Positions 41,601 to 49,989 of a stretch of DNA of 64,000 nucleotides are shown here, in pieces. This DNA comes from Azohydromonas caseinilytica (GTDB taxonomy: Bacteria > Pseudomonadota > Gammaproteobacteria > Burkholderiales > Burkholderiaceae_C). The stretch lies in contig NZ_JABBFW010000029.1 in assembly GCF_012927045.1 (NCBI RefSeq), positions 1 through 64,000 on the forward strand, read 5' to 3'. The position numbers were made by a program, and so were the translations under genes. The notes beneath the pieces are model-generated. The model ran no database searches. It worked only from the letters and a program-made list of their open reading frames with translations, and had not been told where the DNA came from. The first letter of the stretch is position 1. Each line of letters begins with the position of its first letter.

Positions 41601-41921
41601 ATGTACACCTCGACCTTCATTTTCGCCAAGGGCGATGACGACGACGAATTCCATCGCCTCGACGCCGCCATCGCGGACGCGGCCAAGTCCATCCCCGGCT
41701 ACCTGGGCGAGGAATCCTGGGAGAACCCGGCCACCGGCCTCATTTCCAACGTCTATTACTGGGATTCGCTGGAAGCGCTGCAGGCGCTGATGCAGCTCCC
41801 GAGCCACCTGGAAGCCAAGGCGCGGCAGGACAAATGGCTCAACGGCTACCAGGTGGTGGTGGCGCAGGTGCTGCGGGCTTATGGGGACGGCAAGGTGCCG
41901 CATCCCACCGCCGGTATTTGA
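41601..41921 (+). CDS. Antibiotic-biosynthesis-monooxygenase-fold protein
   Basis: A 106-residue ferredoxin-like alpha/beta protein. MYTSTFIFAKGDDDDEFHRL is the first strand and helix, and IPGYLGEESWENPATGLISN and VYYWDSLEALQALMQLPSHL form the ABM-like core. Family members are dimers acting as small monooxygenases, haem-degrading enzymes or unknown-function proteins. The start is at 41601. It is 64 bases after the phasin gene and convergent with the PEP-CTERM gene. Substrate is unknown. Confidence 0.65.
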   Translation: MYTSTFIFAKGDDDDEFHRLDAAIADAAKSIPGYLGEESWENPATGLISNVYYWDSLEALQALMQLPSHLEAKARQDKWLNGYQVVVAQVLRAYGDGKVPHPTAGI

Positions 41922-41930
41922 CGGGCCGGC

Positions 41931-43025
41931 TCAGGCCCGGCTGGGCTGAATATCGCGCCGGCCGTGGCCGCGCCGGCGCCGCCACGTCACGGTGCCTACC
42001 AGCCCCAGCCCGCACAGCAGCAGCGCCTGGCTCTCCAATTCAGGAACCGGGGTGGCGATATAGGAAATCCGGCCCAGACCCTGCTTCCAGCCATAGCCGA
42101 AAACCTGGCCGCTGTCGTTGATTTCCAGGGCCGCCTGCAGCCGCACTCCTTGCGGAGCATGGACCAGCAGATCGGCAAGGTCATGCACCCGGCCGCCCCG
42201 GAACAGTTGCGCTTCGAATCCACCCGTGTCCCCATCGCGATAACCGGCCACCCAGCCCCGGTCATTGAGGTCGCTGCCGTAAAAGCCATCCAGCGTGCGC
42301 AGGGAGCCGTCGCTGTCGCGGATCACCGTCCGGACGGGCCTGAAAATGCTCTGCCTGATCCCTCCCAGTACCTGATCGGCATTGTTGATGTCCCTGGGCA
42401 TCAGTCGGTCCAGGTACGTCACCTGGCCATGGTCATAAATGAACCCGCCACTTCTTCCCGCGGGGTCGTTGATGTTCCCGACGATGACGCCCGCGTCGTT
42501 CAAACCCCAGGCCAGCACATCCGCGTTTTCACTCGCCCCCACATCCACGAAACGACTCCGTTGTCCGTCATAAAAGAACGTCTTTCCCCCGTAATAACCC
42601 ACCACCTGGGCTGATTCATTGATATCTTTGACCATACCCGGAAAGAACGGACGATTTGCCGCGCCTTCGGGCGTGATGTCGATCAACTGCCCGTCTTTCA
42701 GCACATAAGGCCGCTCCCTGTCGCTGGCCCCATCATTGAGGGTCAGCGCGATATCCCGCTTGTTGTTCATGGCAGTCAGCCAGACGCCGCCGACCTTGCT
42801 CGGGTCCAGGGCATCGACGGGACGGTAACTGCCCTGGCTGTATATGACCGGCCCACTGTTCCCTCGCCCCAGCACCTCGCCGTGGTCGTTCATGTCGTAG
42901 GAATCAAAAGTTACCCAACGGTCCGGAAGTGGCGGCAGGATTTCGACCCGGTATTTCGGAGCCGCCTGCGCCTGGCCGGCCAGCAGTACCGCCATGGTGA
43001 GCACCATGCATGGGGTCGGCTTCAT
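41931..43025 (-). CDS. Secreted PEP-CTERM-type protein with HAF repeats (first copy)
   Basis: A 364-residue exported protein. The signal peptide (MKPTPCMVLTMAVLLAGQAQ) is followed by several NDxGxVxG-like HAF repeats (YDMNDHGEVLGRGNS, INESAQVVGYYGG, LNDAGVIVGNIND, INDSGQVFGYG). The C-terminus is an exosortase-type sorting signal: VPELESQALLLCGLGLVGTV, then an Arg-rich tail. The motif is VPELES where the standard is VPEPES. Exosortase enzymes are not encoded in the window. The neighbouring gene at 43096 is a paralogue with the same architecture, so they arose by tandem duplication. Function on the cell surface is unknown. Confidence 0.8.
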   Translation of the reverse strand: MKPTPCMVLTMAVLLAGQAQAAPKYRVEILPPLPDRWVTFDSYDMNDHGEVLGRGNSGPVIYSQGSYRPVDALDPSKVGGVWLTAMNNKRDIALTLNDGASDRERPYVLKDGQLIDITPEGAANRPFFPGMVKDINESAQVVGYYGGKTFFYDGQRSRFVDVGASENADVLAWGLNDAGVIVGNINDPAGRSGGFIYDHGQVTYLDRLMPRDINNADQVLGGIRQSIFRPVRTVIRDSDGSLRTLDGFYGSDLNDRGWVAGYRDGDTGGFEAQLFRGGRVHDLADLLVHAPQGVRLQAALEINDSGQVFGYGWKQGLGRISYIATPVPELESQALLLCGLGLVGTVTWRRRRGHGRRDIQPSRA

Positions 43026-43095
43026 TTCTTCTCCTGCACTGGAAAACCACGAATATCAACGGGCACCGTCTGGATTTCAGGCCGGTTTGGACGGC

Positions 43096-44166
43096 CTATA
43101 GCGCCGGAGTCCGGCCATGCCGCCGCGCCACGGCGCCCACCATGCCCAGGCCGCACAGCAGCAGGGCCCAGCTCTGCGATTCCGGCACCGGCGTCGCCAA
43201 GAACCACTCGTCACCGCTGCCTCCCAGGCGCGAGCCGATGCCGAGAATCTGGCCGGCATCGTTCATTTCATAACTCAGGCGCAAGGTCCAGCGCTGCTGC
43301 TGGGATTCGAGCAGCAGGTGATTCAAATCCATGCTCTGGCCGTCCCGGTACAAGAAGGCGCGGGCATCGTCGGCATAAGGCGGGAAGGTCCAGCCGGTGG
43401 CCCAGCCGACGTTATTGAAATCGCTGATGAAAAATCCCGGCTCATTCAGGGTGTCGTCGGCATTGCGAATCACCATCGCGCCGGCCTGCGTGATGGCCAG
43501 GATCTGGTGGCGGTTGTTGATGCCCAGCGGGCGCAAGCCCTGCAGGAAAGTTATCTGGCCTCGGTCGTACATGAATCCATTCCAGTTCAGGCGCGGGTCG
43601 CGAATGCTGCCGACGATCACGTCCGCGTCATTCATGCCCCGCGCCAGAGCCACTTCGCCGTCGTTGAGGCCCAGGTCCAGATAACGGCTGCGCGTGCCGT
43701 CATAAAAGAACAGGCCATCCCGGTAATTCCCCACCACATGGCCCGAGCGGCTCAGCCCGGCCACGTCGGTGGAACCATCTTCGGAACCCACGGCGCCCTC
43801 GGGCGTGAGGTCTTTCAAAATACCGTCGGTGTAGAGCCAGGGCCGCGGACCGCCCTGGCCGAAAATGGTCATGGCAATCTGCCCGCGGTCATTGAGATAG
43901 CGGGGGTTGACAGAGAAACCGTTGGCGGCGGAGGTGTCGATTTCGCGGTAGCGGCCCTCGCCGAGCACGAAGGCGCGGTATTGCTCGCTGCCCGGCGGGG
44001 CACCGTAGCCCAATATCTCGCCCCGGTTGTTGATGTCCTGGTAATCGACCGACTGCAGGCTCTGCGGCAGAAGCGGCAGCGCCTCGACGCGGTATTTGAC
44101 CGCCGCCTGCGCATGAGTTGCCGCCAGCGCAGCCGCCGCCATCACCAGCCACCTGATTTGCCGCAT
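43096..44166 (-). CDS. Secreted PEP-CTERM-type protein with HAF repeats (second copy)
   Basis: A 356-residue paralogue of the protein at 41931. It has a signal peptide (MRQIRWLVMAAAALAATHAQ), HAF-type repeats (DINNRGEILGYGAP, LNDGEVALARGMNDADVIVG, MNDAGQILGIG) and a C-terminal TPVPESQSWALLLCGLGMVG followed by RRHGR. The sorting motif VPESQS departs from the consensus VPEP. The start codon follows a modest ribosome binding site. The two genes share gene order and strand with a 70-base gap. They may encode surface or matrix proteins sorted by an exosortase system located elsewhere. Confidence 0.8.
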   Translation of the reverse strand: MRQIRWLVMAAAALAATHAQAAVKYRVEALPLLPQSLQSVDYQDINNRGEILGYGAPPGSEQYRAFVLGEGRYREIDTSAANGFSVNPRYLNDRGQIAMTIFGQGGPRPWLYTDGILKDLTPEGAVGSEDGSTDVAGLSRSGHVVGNYRDGLFFYDGTRSRYLDLGLNDGEVALARGMNDADVIVGSIRDPRLNWNGFMYDRGQITFLQGLRPLGINNRHQILAITQAGAMVIRNADDTLNEPGFFISDFNNVGWATGWTFPPYADDARAFLYRDGQSMDLNHLLLESQQQRWTLRLSYEMNDAGQILGIGSRLGGSGDEWFLATPVPESQSWALLLCGLGMVGAVARRHGRTPAL

Positions 44167-44506
44167 GCCGTTCTCCTGGGCCAGGAAATCGCGGGAACCA
44201 GGCGCACGACGAGATTTATCAGCTCAATCCAGGCCAGCACCCCGGCGGAAGCTTAGGCCCGGGCTTCGGCAGCAGTGCCGAATATCCCTGTTCAACAGCA
44301 TTGGGGTATCCAGATTGTTTCAATGTCCTCAAAACCCGGTTGCCGACCGCCCGCCTTTCGGGGAGGAGCATGGCAAGGAAAGCGGCTCGATGGCTGCCTG
44401 GCCGCCGTGCCGCGCGGCTGGAAGCGCCACCGGGCACGGCGCGCCCATAAGGGAATGCGAAATATCCCTCGCCGCGAAGCGCACACGAAAATTGGAATGC
44501 CGGCGG
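44167..44506. other. 340-base gap without a supportable gene
   Basis: Open frames on both strands here look like shadows. Near 44498-44512 GCCGGCGGTTACCGGC forms a short inverted repeat just past the stop of the peptidase gene at 44507; it may act as a weak terminator for that minus-strand gene. Nothing else stands out. Confidence 0.4.
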
Positions 44507-45490
44507 TTACCGGCAGGAAAGACTGGACCTGATTTTTTTGGCAAGCTCCACATACTGCAGCGCGAAATCTTTGGCCACCTTCTCAATCGGCTGCCTCTTC
44601 ACGCTTTCCATGACGTAAATATACCTGTTTATGATATTTTCCGCCCTCGCGACCCCATTGGTATGGCTATCCGCCGGCTGAGAGCCACAATCTATGCCGG
44701 TATAAACGACGAATGAATTGATGAGGGTCGGATTGACGATGTCAAACGTGGTGGCTCCCAGGACAATGGCCTTGTCCGTGGCCCACAAATCGGCCTCGTC
44801 TTCCTGCTGCCGGGATCTGGTATTCAGGCGCAGGAACTCGTCCATCCGCCGCTTGTCGTCGCTGATGGCTCTCAGCGTCAACTCATAGTCAACGGGCTGG
44901 TGCCCCAGCGCGATATGTCCCATTTCGTGCAGCACGCCTAGAATCAGCACCGAGGACAGATTTTTGTCCCGCACGTTACGCAGGCGCTCCTCGATGGGAA
45001 AGTATTTGTGGAAATCCTGGCAGATGGCCCGCTGGCCTAAGGAAAATTCTTCCGGCGCGGTCAACCGCCCACCCGGCCCGCCTGAGGCAAGGCTGCCCTT
45101 GATCTGCGACAGTTGCCGGGTGAGGTGCAATTGGTACTGCATGGCGCAGTCCTGGTATCCAGGCCTTGTCGAGGCGACCAGGGCAGCGTCCGCCAGATAA
45201 TTGACCAGCAAATAGTATTCCGCCGACACGAATACGGTGTGCCCCGAACCGTCCTTGGACACCGACAGATTTGCAAAGCCGTGGGGACCGATGTTGAACC
45301 TGGTATTGTTGAAAATATTGCGCAGCTGCAGGTCCCCTCTGGCTGAAATCATGCGCCCCAAGCGAGATATTGAGCTTCGCGCCATAAAATCGCTCCACCG
45401 CAGGTCTTCCTCGTAGCTGCCGGCCCGGGCCGGAAACGCCCCAATGAGCAGGGCGCCGATCATGGCCCCGGAAAACAAATACTTTTTCAT
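44507..45490 (-). CDS. Secreted HExxH zinc metallopeptidase-like protein
   Basis: A 327-residue exported protein with signal peptide (MKKYLFSGAMIGALLIGAFP, cleavage near ARA). HEMGH at residues 188-192 within VLHEMGHIALGH is a gluzincin zinc site (HExxH, with a second His downstream), and EDEADLWA (230-237) supplies the likely third ligand Glu, as in M48-type peptidases. The rest of the chain does not resemble a family I can name. It is probably a periplasmic zinc protease. It is encoded 12 bases downstream of a two-helix membrane protein gene on the same strand, so the pair forms an operon. GC is low, suggesting acquisition. Substrate is unknown. Confidence 0.7.
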   Translation of the reverse strand: MKKYLFSGAMIGALLIGAFPARAGSYEEDLRWSDFMARSSISRLGRMISARGDLQLRNIFNNTRFNIGPHGFANLSVSKDGSGHTVFVSAEYYLLVNYLADAALVASTRPGYQDCAMQYQLHLTRQLSQIKGSLASGGPGGRLTAPEEFSLGQRAICQDFHKYFPIEERLRNVRDKNLSSVLILGVLHEMGHIALGHQPVDYELTLRAISDDKRRMDEFLRLNTRSRQQEDEADLWATDKAIVLGATTFDIVNPTLINSFVVYTGIDCGSQPADSHTNGVARAENIINRYIYVMESVKRQPIEKVAKDFALQYVELAKKIRSSLSCR

Positions 45491-45502
45491 GGCCGACTCC
45501 TG

Positions 45503-46243
45503 TCAATCTTCAAGCATTTTCAGCATGTCGTCATACCGCGCTCTCTCCGGAGGGCTCATGTCCTGGTAGACCTTGCTGTTTTGCAGAATACGGCCTCTAG
45601 TTTCCCTGAATTTTTCTATTTCCGCCGCGCCGTACAGTTCTTCCTGCAGCAACGATTCGATCTGGCCGATACGCTCGCCGGCAAGGTTCTTGGAGTTCTG
45701 GTCCATGACCGAATTCTCCAGGATCTCCTTTTTCAGGAACTTCGCGCCGAACAAGGCATCCCTGAGCCTGGTCTCGCGCCCAGAAATGATGCCGCCGCGG
45801 GCATAGATTGAAGTACTCTGGAATGCCTGGCCATTGGCCACGGTATTCTGCTGCTCCGCACCGGAATTGTCTTTGCCTTCCACTACTCTTTTCAGAGGAT
45901 AGCTCAGGCTGGTGACCAGGATGAGCATGCCAAAGGAGGCAAAGAATACGCCGGGGCCTACCCTCTTGATGGAGAGCTTGTTTCCGGCAGCTTCAGCCGT
46001 CAATTCCCCAAACTCCTGATATGCCTTCTCGAACAATTTATAGCCAAAGTATATGGAGGCACCACCAAAAAGCACCACGATAAGGCGCTCCACGCCCCTG
46101 AATATCTCTATACCTTCCATTGCGACCCTTTCGTCAGGAGTTGCGGTCCCGCGCTCCGACGCGGCGGCACCGGCCATGGCTGCTGAAAATAGCCATGGCG
46201 CGGCCTGGACGACATGGAGTTTTCCAGTGAGCAGTCCACGCAT
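45503..46243 (-). CDS. Two-helix membrane protein, putative partner of the adjacent peptidase
   Basis: A 246-residue protein with hydrophobic segments at about residues 50-72 (VERLIVVLFGGASIYFGYKL) and 100-120 (VGPGVFFASFGMLILVTSL). The C-terminal half is a charged helical or coiled-coil region rich in Glu, Arg and Lys. The predicted start at 46243 has GGGGAGAG upstream; an internal ATG at 46120 (MEGIEIFRG), preceded by AAAGGG, is an alternative that would leave just the two helices. It precedes the HExxH peptidase gene by 12 bases. It may anchor, recruit or regulate that peptidase, but no family is recognised. Confidence 0.55.
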   Translation of the reverse strand: MRGLLTGKLHVVQAAPWLFSAAMAGAAASERGTATPDERVAMEGIEIFRGVERLIVVLFGGASIYFGYKLFEKAYQEFGELTAEAAGNKLSIKRVGPGVFFASFGMLILVTSLSYPLKRVVEGKDNSGAEQQNTVANGQAFQSTSIYARGGIISGRETRLRDALFGAKFLKKEILENSVMDQNSKNLAGERIGQIESLLQEELYGAAEIEKFRETRGRILQNSKVYQDMSPPERARYDDMLKMLED

Positions 46244-46451
46244 TGAAGGCTCTCCCCTGTCAGGCGTTGCATGAGCCGGATCGCCCGTCACGGCGACAGG
46301 AACAAGGGAGCAGGGGCCACGTCCCGCACTGTGGTCCCGCGTCCGAAAGCGAAGCACTGACCAAAGGCCCATTGCATCCACGGCCGATGCCTGCCGGGCG
46401 CGGCCGCTCAAGGGTGAAGCCGCGTCCCGGCGACGGCCTTGCGGCGCCTCC

Positions 46452-47813
46452 TCAGCGCGGCGCCGACGCCGCCTCCGCCGCCCTGTCGCAGTCCGGCGCT
46501 TCCTCGCTCCCGCGCGGGCTGTCCTTTAGCCGCGCCAGGATGCGCGTCCCGGAGCGTCCGGTTTCCGGCAGCTCCAGCCGGAATTCCTCGGCGCGGATCG
46601 CCGCGGCGGTGCGCGGGCCGTCGCGGCCGTCGGGCGTGACCTCGCAGTGGCCGCGCCGGCGCAGCAGCGCCTGCAGCTCCTTCAGGTCGCGGCGCGAGAG
46701 TATCGGGTCGTCGGTGGGCCAGGCTCTCCTCGGCGGCGGCGCGCCGCGCAGCGCGTCGGCCAGCAGCCCGATGGCCAGGCCGTAGGCATCGGCGCGGTTG
46801 TAGCGCCAGATCGCCTGGTAGTTGGGCGTCACCAGCCAGGCCGGCCCGTCACTCCCGACGGGCATCAGCAGCGCGGTGCGCAGCTCGCCGCTCCAGCCCG
46901 GCGCCGCGCCCTCGCCCAGCAGGGGCCGGCCGTCGGCACGCTTGACGCCGTCCGCCGCCCACTGCGCCAGCGTGCGGCAGTTGCCCGCCGGCTGCCCGCG
47001 CTCCAGGCAGCGGTGGCCGGACTCCGGGGCGTTGAAGCGCTCCAGCGCCGCGTCGGGCAGCGTCACTTCCACGCCCCAGGGCAGGCCGCTGCGCCAGCCC
47101 AGCCCGGCCAGGTAGCGCGCGGTGGTGGCCAGCGCGTCGGGCGTGCTGCCCACGATGTCCACCGTGCGCGCGCCCTCGACGGCGCCGTCCATGTAAGCCA
47201 CGAAGGTGGCCGGCATGAACTGCGTCTGCCCGAAGGCGCCGGCCCAGGAGCCCAGGAAGGTGTCGGGCTGCACGTGCCCTTCCTGCAGCAGCCACAACGC
47301 GGCGAAGAAGTTGCGCCGCCGCTCGGCGCTGTCTAGGTTCAGGCAGGCGCGGCTCAGCGTGGCGTCCACCACCGGGTAGCGGCCCTGCACGCGGCCGTAG
47401 TCGGTCTCGATGCCGAACACCGCCACGTTGGTGGCCGCGTCCACGCCGTGGCGCTTGTCGATGGCGGCCAGCGCCGCGGCTTCGCGCGCCAGCAGCGCGC
47501 GGCCGTCGGCGATGCGCTCCTCGTCCACGCGCCGCATCAGGTAGTCCCAGATCGGCACCTGGAACTCCGGCTGCGCGGCGGTGGCGGCCTCGATCACCGG
47601 GCGCAGGTCCTGCGCCGCGCGCGTGTAGCGCTCGAAGGTGCGCACGCTCACCTGCGGCTGCTGTTCGGGCAGCCGCTTGCGCAGCGCCGCGATGCACGGC
47701 GCCAGGCCGTTGTCGGCGCTCTCAGGCTCGGCCTCGGGCTCGGCCGCCACGGCGCCCAGGGCCGCGAGGCTCAGCGTCGCCAGCAGGGCGGCGCGTCCGG
47801 GAAAGGATTTCAA
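46452..47813 (-). CDS. MltB-type lytic murein transglycosylase with a C-terminal peptidoglycan-binding domain
   Basis: A 453-residue periplasmic enzyme. The signal peptide is FPGRAALLATLSLAALGAVA. The SLT_2 domain has the catalytic Glu136 in VAVFGIETDYGR, followed by the substrate-site FGQTQFMPATFVAYMDGA. Toward the C-terminus SRRDLKELQALLRRRGHCEV is a PG_binding_1 helix. It cleaves murein to anhydro-muropeptides. I prefer a TTG start at 47813, where AAGGAG sits at proper spacing; an ATG at 47852 would add 13 residues. The gene is divergent from tssJ, 142 bases away, so it could prepare the wall for the T6SS. Confidence 0.85.
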   Translation of the reverse strand: MKSFPGRAALLATLSLAALGAVAAEPEAEPESADNGLAPCIAALRKRLPEQQPQVSVRTFERYTRAAQDLRPVIEAATAAQPEFQVPIWDYLMRRVDEERIADGRALLAREAAALAAIDKRHGVDAATNVAVFGIETDYGRVQGRYPVVDATLSRACLNLDSAERRRNFFAALWLLQEGHVQPDTFLGSWAGAFGQTQFMPATFVAYMDGAVEGARTVDIVGSTPDALATTARYLAGLGWRSGLPWGVEVTLPDAALERFNAPESGHRCLERGQPAGNCRTLAQWAADGVKRADGRPLLGEGAAPGWSGELRTALLMPVGSDGPAWLVTPNYQAIWRYNRADAYGLAIGLLADALRGAPPPRRAWPTDDPILSRRDLKELQALLRRRGHCEVTPDGRDGPRTAAAIRAEEFRLELPETGRSGTRILARLKDSPRGSEEAPDCDRAAEAASAPR

Positions 47814-47955
47814 AGGGGGCTCCTTCTCAAGGCGGGTGATGGATGAAGTCATGGCTCGCGAGCCAGGGGACAAGGATCGTGCAAGCACGCCGGTGACCTT
47901 GGTCACGAGGCAGGCCGCGCGCGGCTGCCTATGCTGGGCCGCACAGGAGGTCCGC

Positions 47956-48462
47956 ATGGTGTCCAACGGCGTCGCTCCGGTCGTGGCGGTGAGTGTGGCC
48001 CTGGCGCTGGGCGGTTGCGCCGGCAAGCCCCCTCCGCCGCCGCCGCCCACGCTGGTCGTGGGCAGCATCGAGGCCGCGGCCGACCTCAATCCGAGCATCT
48101 CGCGGCGGCCCTCGCCGCTGCTGGTGCGCGTCTACGAGCTGAAGTCGGCCACGGCCTTCAACAACGCCGATTTCGTCTCGCTCTACCAGCGCGACCAGGC
48201 CGAGCTGGGTGCGGACCTCGTCGCGCGCGAGGAGTTCATGCTCGCGCCCGGCAGCTCGCGCCCCATCGAGCGCACGCTGGCGCCGGAGGTGCGCTTCATC
48301 GGCGTGCTGGGCGCCTTCCGCGACCTGGAGCACGCCACCTGGCGCAGCGTGCTGCCGGTGGAGCCCAACCGCACGCAGCAGGTGCGCATCCAGGCCCAGG
48401 GCCTGCGCCTGGCGGCCACCGTGCAGGTGCAGCCGCCGCAGCCGCAGGGGAAGAAGCGATGA
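47956..48462 (+). CDS. tssJ: T6SS outer-membrane lipoprotein TssJ
   Basis: A 168-residue outer-membrane lipoprotein. The lipobox LGGC ends with Cys21, followed by a Pro-rich spacer. The transthyretin-like fold has strands VVGSIEAAADLNPSISRRPS, PLLVRVYELKSATAFNNADF and FIGVLGAFRDLEHATWRSVL, as in TssJ. It anchors the T6SS membrane complex by binding the periplasmic end of TssM. The start at 47956 follows AGGAGG. The next gene tssK begins after 61 bases, so it is the first gene of a tssJKLM run. Confidence 0.9.
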   Translation: MVSNGVAPVVAVSVALALGGCAGKPPPPPPPTLVVGSIEAAADLNPSISRRPSPLLVRVYELKSATAFNNADFVSLYQRDQAELGADLVAREEFMLAPGSSRPIERTLAPEVRFIGVLGAFRDLEHATWRSVLPVEPNRTQQVRIQAQGLRLAATVQVQPPQPQGKKR

Positions 48463-48523
48463 GCCGGGTCCGGCGCCTTGCGGCTCACGGCGGTGCCGCG
48501 GTGGCGTTGGAGCGCGTGCGCCC

Positions 48524-49861
48524 ATGAGCCGCCACAGCCCGGTCGTGTGGTCGCAGGGCATGTTCCTGCTGCCGCACCACTTCCAGCAGCAGGCGCGCCA
48601 TGTCGAGTACCTGGTGGACATGCGCGCCCAGGCCGTGGGCTCCGCCTACGGCTGGGGCTTCTTCGAGCTGGTGCTGGACGAGGCGCTGCTGGCCGTGGGC
48701 CGCGTCGGCGTGGTGCGCGCCAGCGGCGTGCTGCCCGACGGCACGCCGGTGCGCATCCCGCAGACCGACGCACCGCCGCCGCCCCTGGACATCCCGCCCG
48801 ACATGAAGGACGAGCTGGTCTGCCTGGCCGTGCCGCTGGCGCGCGAGGGCGTCAACGAGGTGGATTTCGACGAGTCCGCCTCGCCGCGCCCGGCGCGCTG
48901 GCTGGCGGTGGAGGAACCGCTGCGCGACCACACGCATGCCGAGGACGAGCCCGAGGCGGTGCAGACCGGCGCCTTGCGGCTGCGGCTGCTGCGCGCACGC
49001 GACGCCGCGGCGGGGCATGCGGCGCTGGGCCTGGCGCGCGTGCGCGAGCTGCGCAGCGACCGCCAGGTGGTGCTGGACCGCGGCTACATCGCGCCGCAGA
49101 CGCGGCTGGACGCCACCGCGCAGCTCTCGGCCATGGCCACGCTGCTGCACGGCCTGATGCGCCAGCAGGCGCAGCAGCTGGTGCAGGGCATGGGGCAGCT
49201 CAGCCACGGCGTGTCGGAGATGGCCGGCTTCATGACGCTGCAGTCGCTCAATCGCGCCGAGCCGGTGTTCCGCCAGCTGGCGCTGGCGCCGCAGGTGCAC
49301 CCCTTCCTGCTGCACCAGGCCTGCCTGCAGCTCGCCGGCGATCTCGCAACGCTGTTGAGCCCGGCGCGCCGCCCGCCCGACTACCCGCTGTACCGGCACG
49401 ACGACCTGCAGGGCTCCTTCGCGCCGCTGGTGGAGGAGCTGCGCCGGCTGCTGACGCTGGCGCCGGAGCGCCATGCGCTGCAGATCGAGCTGGTCGAGCG
49501 CACCCACAGCGTGCGCACCGCGCTCATTCCCGACCCGGATCTGGCGCGCAAGGCCGGCTTCGTGCTGGCGGTCAACGCGCAGGTGGCCAGCGAGCAGCTG
49601 CGCCAGCGCTTCCCGGCGCAGTCCACGCTGGGGCCGGCGGACCGCATCCGCGATCTCGTGAACCTGCACCTGCCCGGCGTGCCGCTGCGGCTGCTGCCGG
49701 TGGCGCCGCGCCAGCTGCCCTTCCACGCCGGCTTCCACTACTTCGAGCTGGAGCGCGGCGGCGAGCTGTGGAAGCACATCGAGCGCAGCGGCAGCCTGGC
49801 GCTGCACGTGGCCGGGGACTTCCCCGGGCTGGAGCTGGAGCTGTGGGCGATCCGGCCATGA
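48524..49861 (+). CDS. tssK: T6SS baseplate protein TssK
   Basis: A 445-residue cytoplasmic protein. The N-terminal family signature PVVWSQGMFLLPHHFQQQAR is plain, as are YLVDMRAQAVGSAYGWGFFE and the C-terminal HAGFHYFELERGGELWKHIE. TssK joins the baseplate (TssEFG) to the membrane complex TssJLM as a trimer. The length is typical (about 445). The gene follows tssJ closely and is followed 128 bases later by tssL with a GGAG ribosome binding site. No other baseplate genes are in the window. Confidence 0.95.
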   Translation: MSRHSPVVWSQGMFLLPHHFQQQARHVEYLVDMRAQAVGSAYGWGFFELVLDEALLAVGRVGVVRASGVLPDGTPVRIPQTDAPPPPLDIPPDMKDELVCLAVPLAREGVNEVDFDESASPRPARWLAVEEPLRDHTHAEDEPEAVQTGALRLRLLRARDAAAGHAALGLARVRELRSDRQVVLDRGYIAPQTRLDATAQLSAMATLLHGLMRQQAQQLVQGMGQLSHGVSEMAGFMTLQSLNRAEPVFRQLALAPQVHPFLLHQACLQLAGDLATLLSPARRPPDYPLYRHDDLQGSFAPLVEELRRLLTLAPERHALQIELVERTHSVRTALIPDPDLARKAGFVLAVNAQVASEQLRQRFPAQSTLGPADRIRDLVNLHLPGVPLRLLPVAPRQLPFHAGFHYFELERGGELWKHIERSGSLALHVAGDFPGLELELWAIRP

Positions 49862-49989
49862 GGGGGCGCAGCGCGCTACGCAGAGGCTTGCCGGACCTGC
49901 GTCGCGAGCCGAGCCGCTTCGCGCGTCCCCTCGTCGCTTCCGCACAGCGGTAGCCCCAGCCTGCGCCCTACGTCGATCGGAGCGACCCC

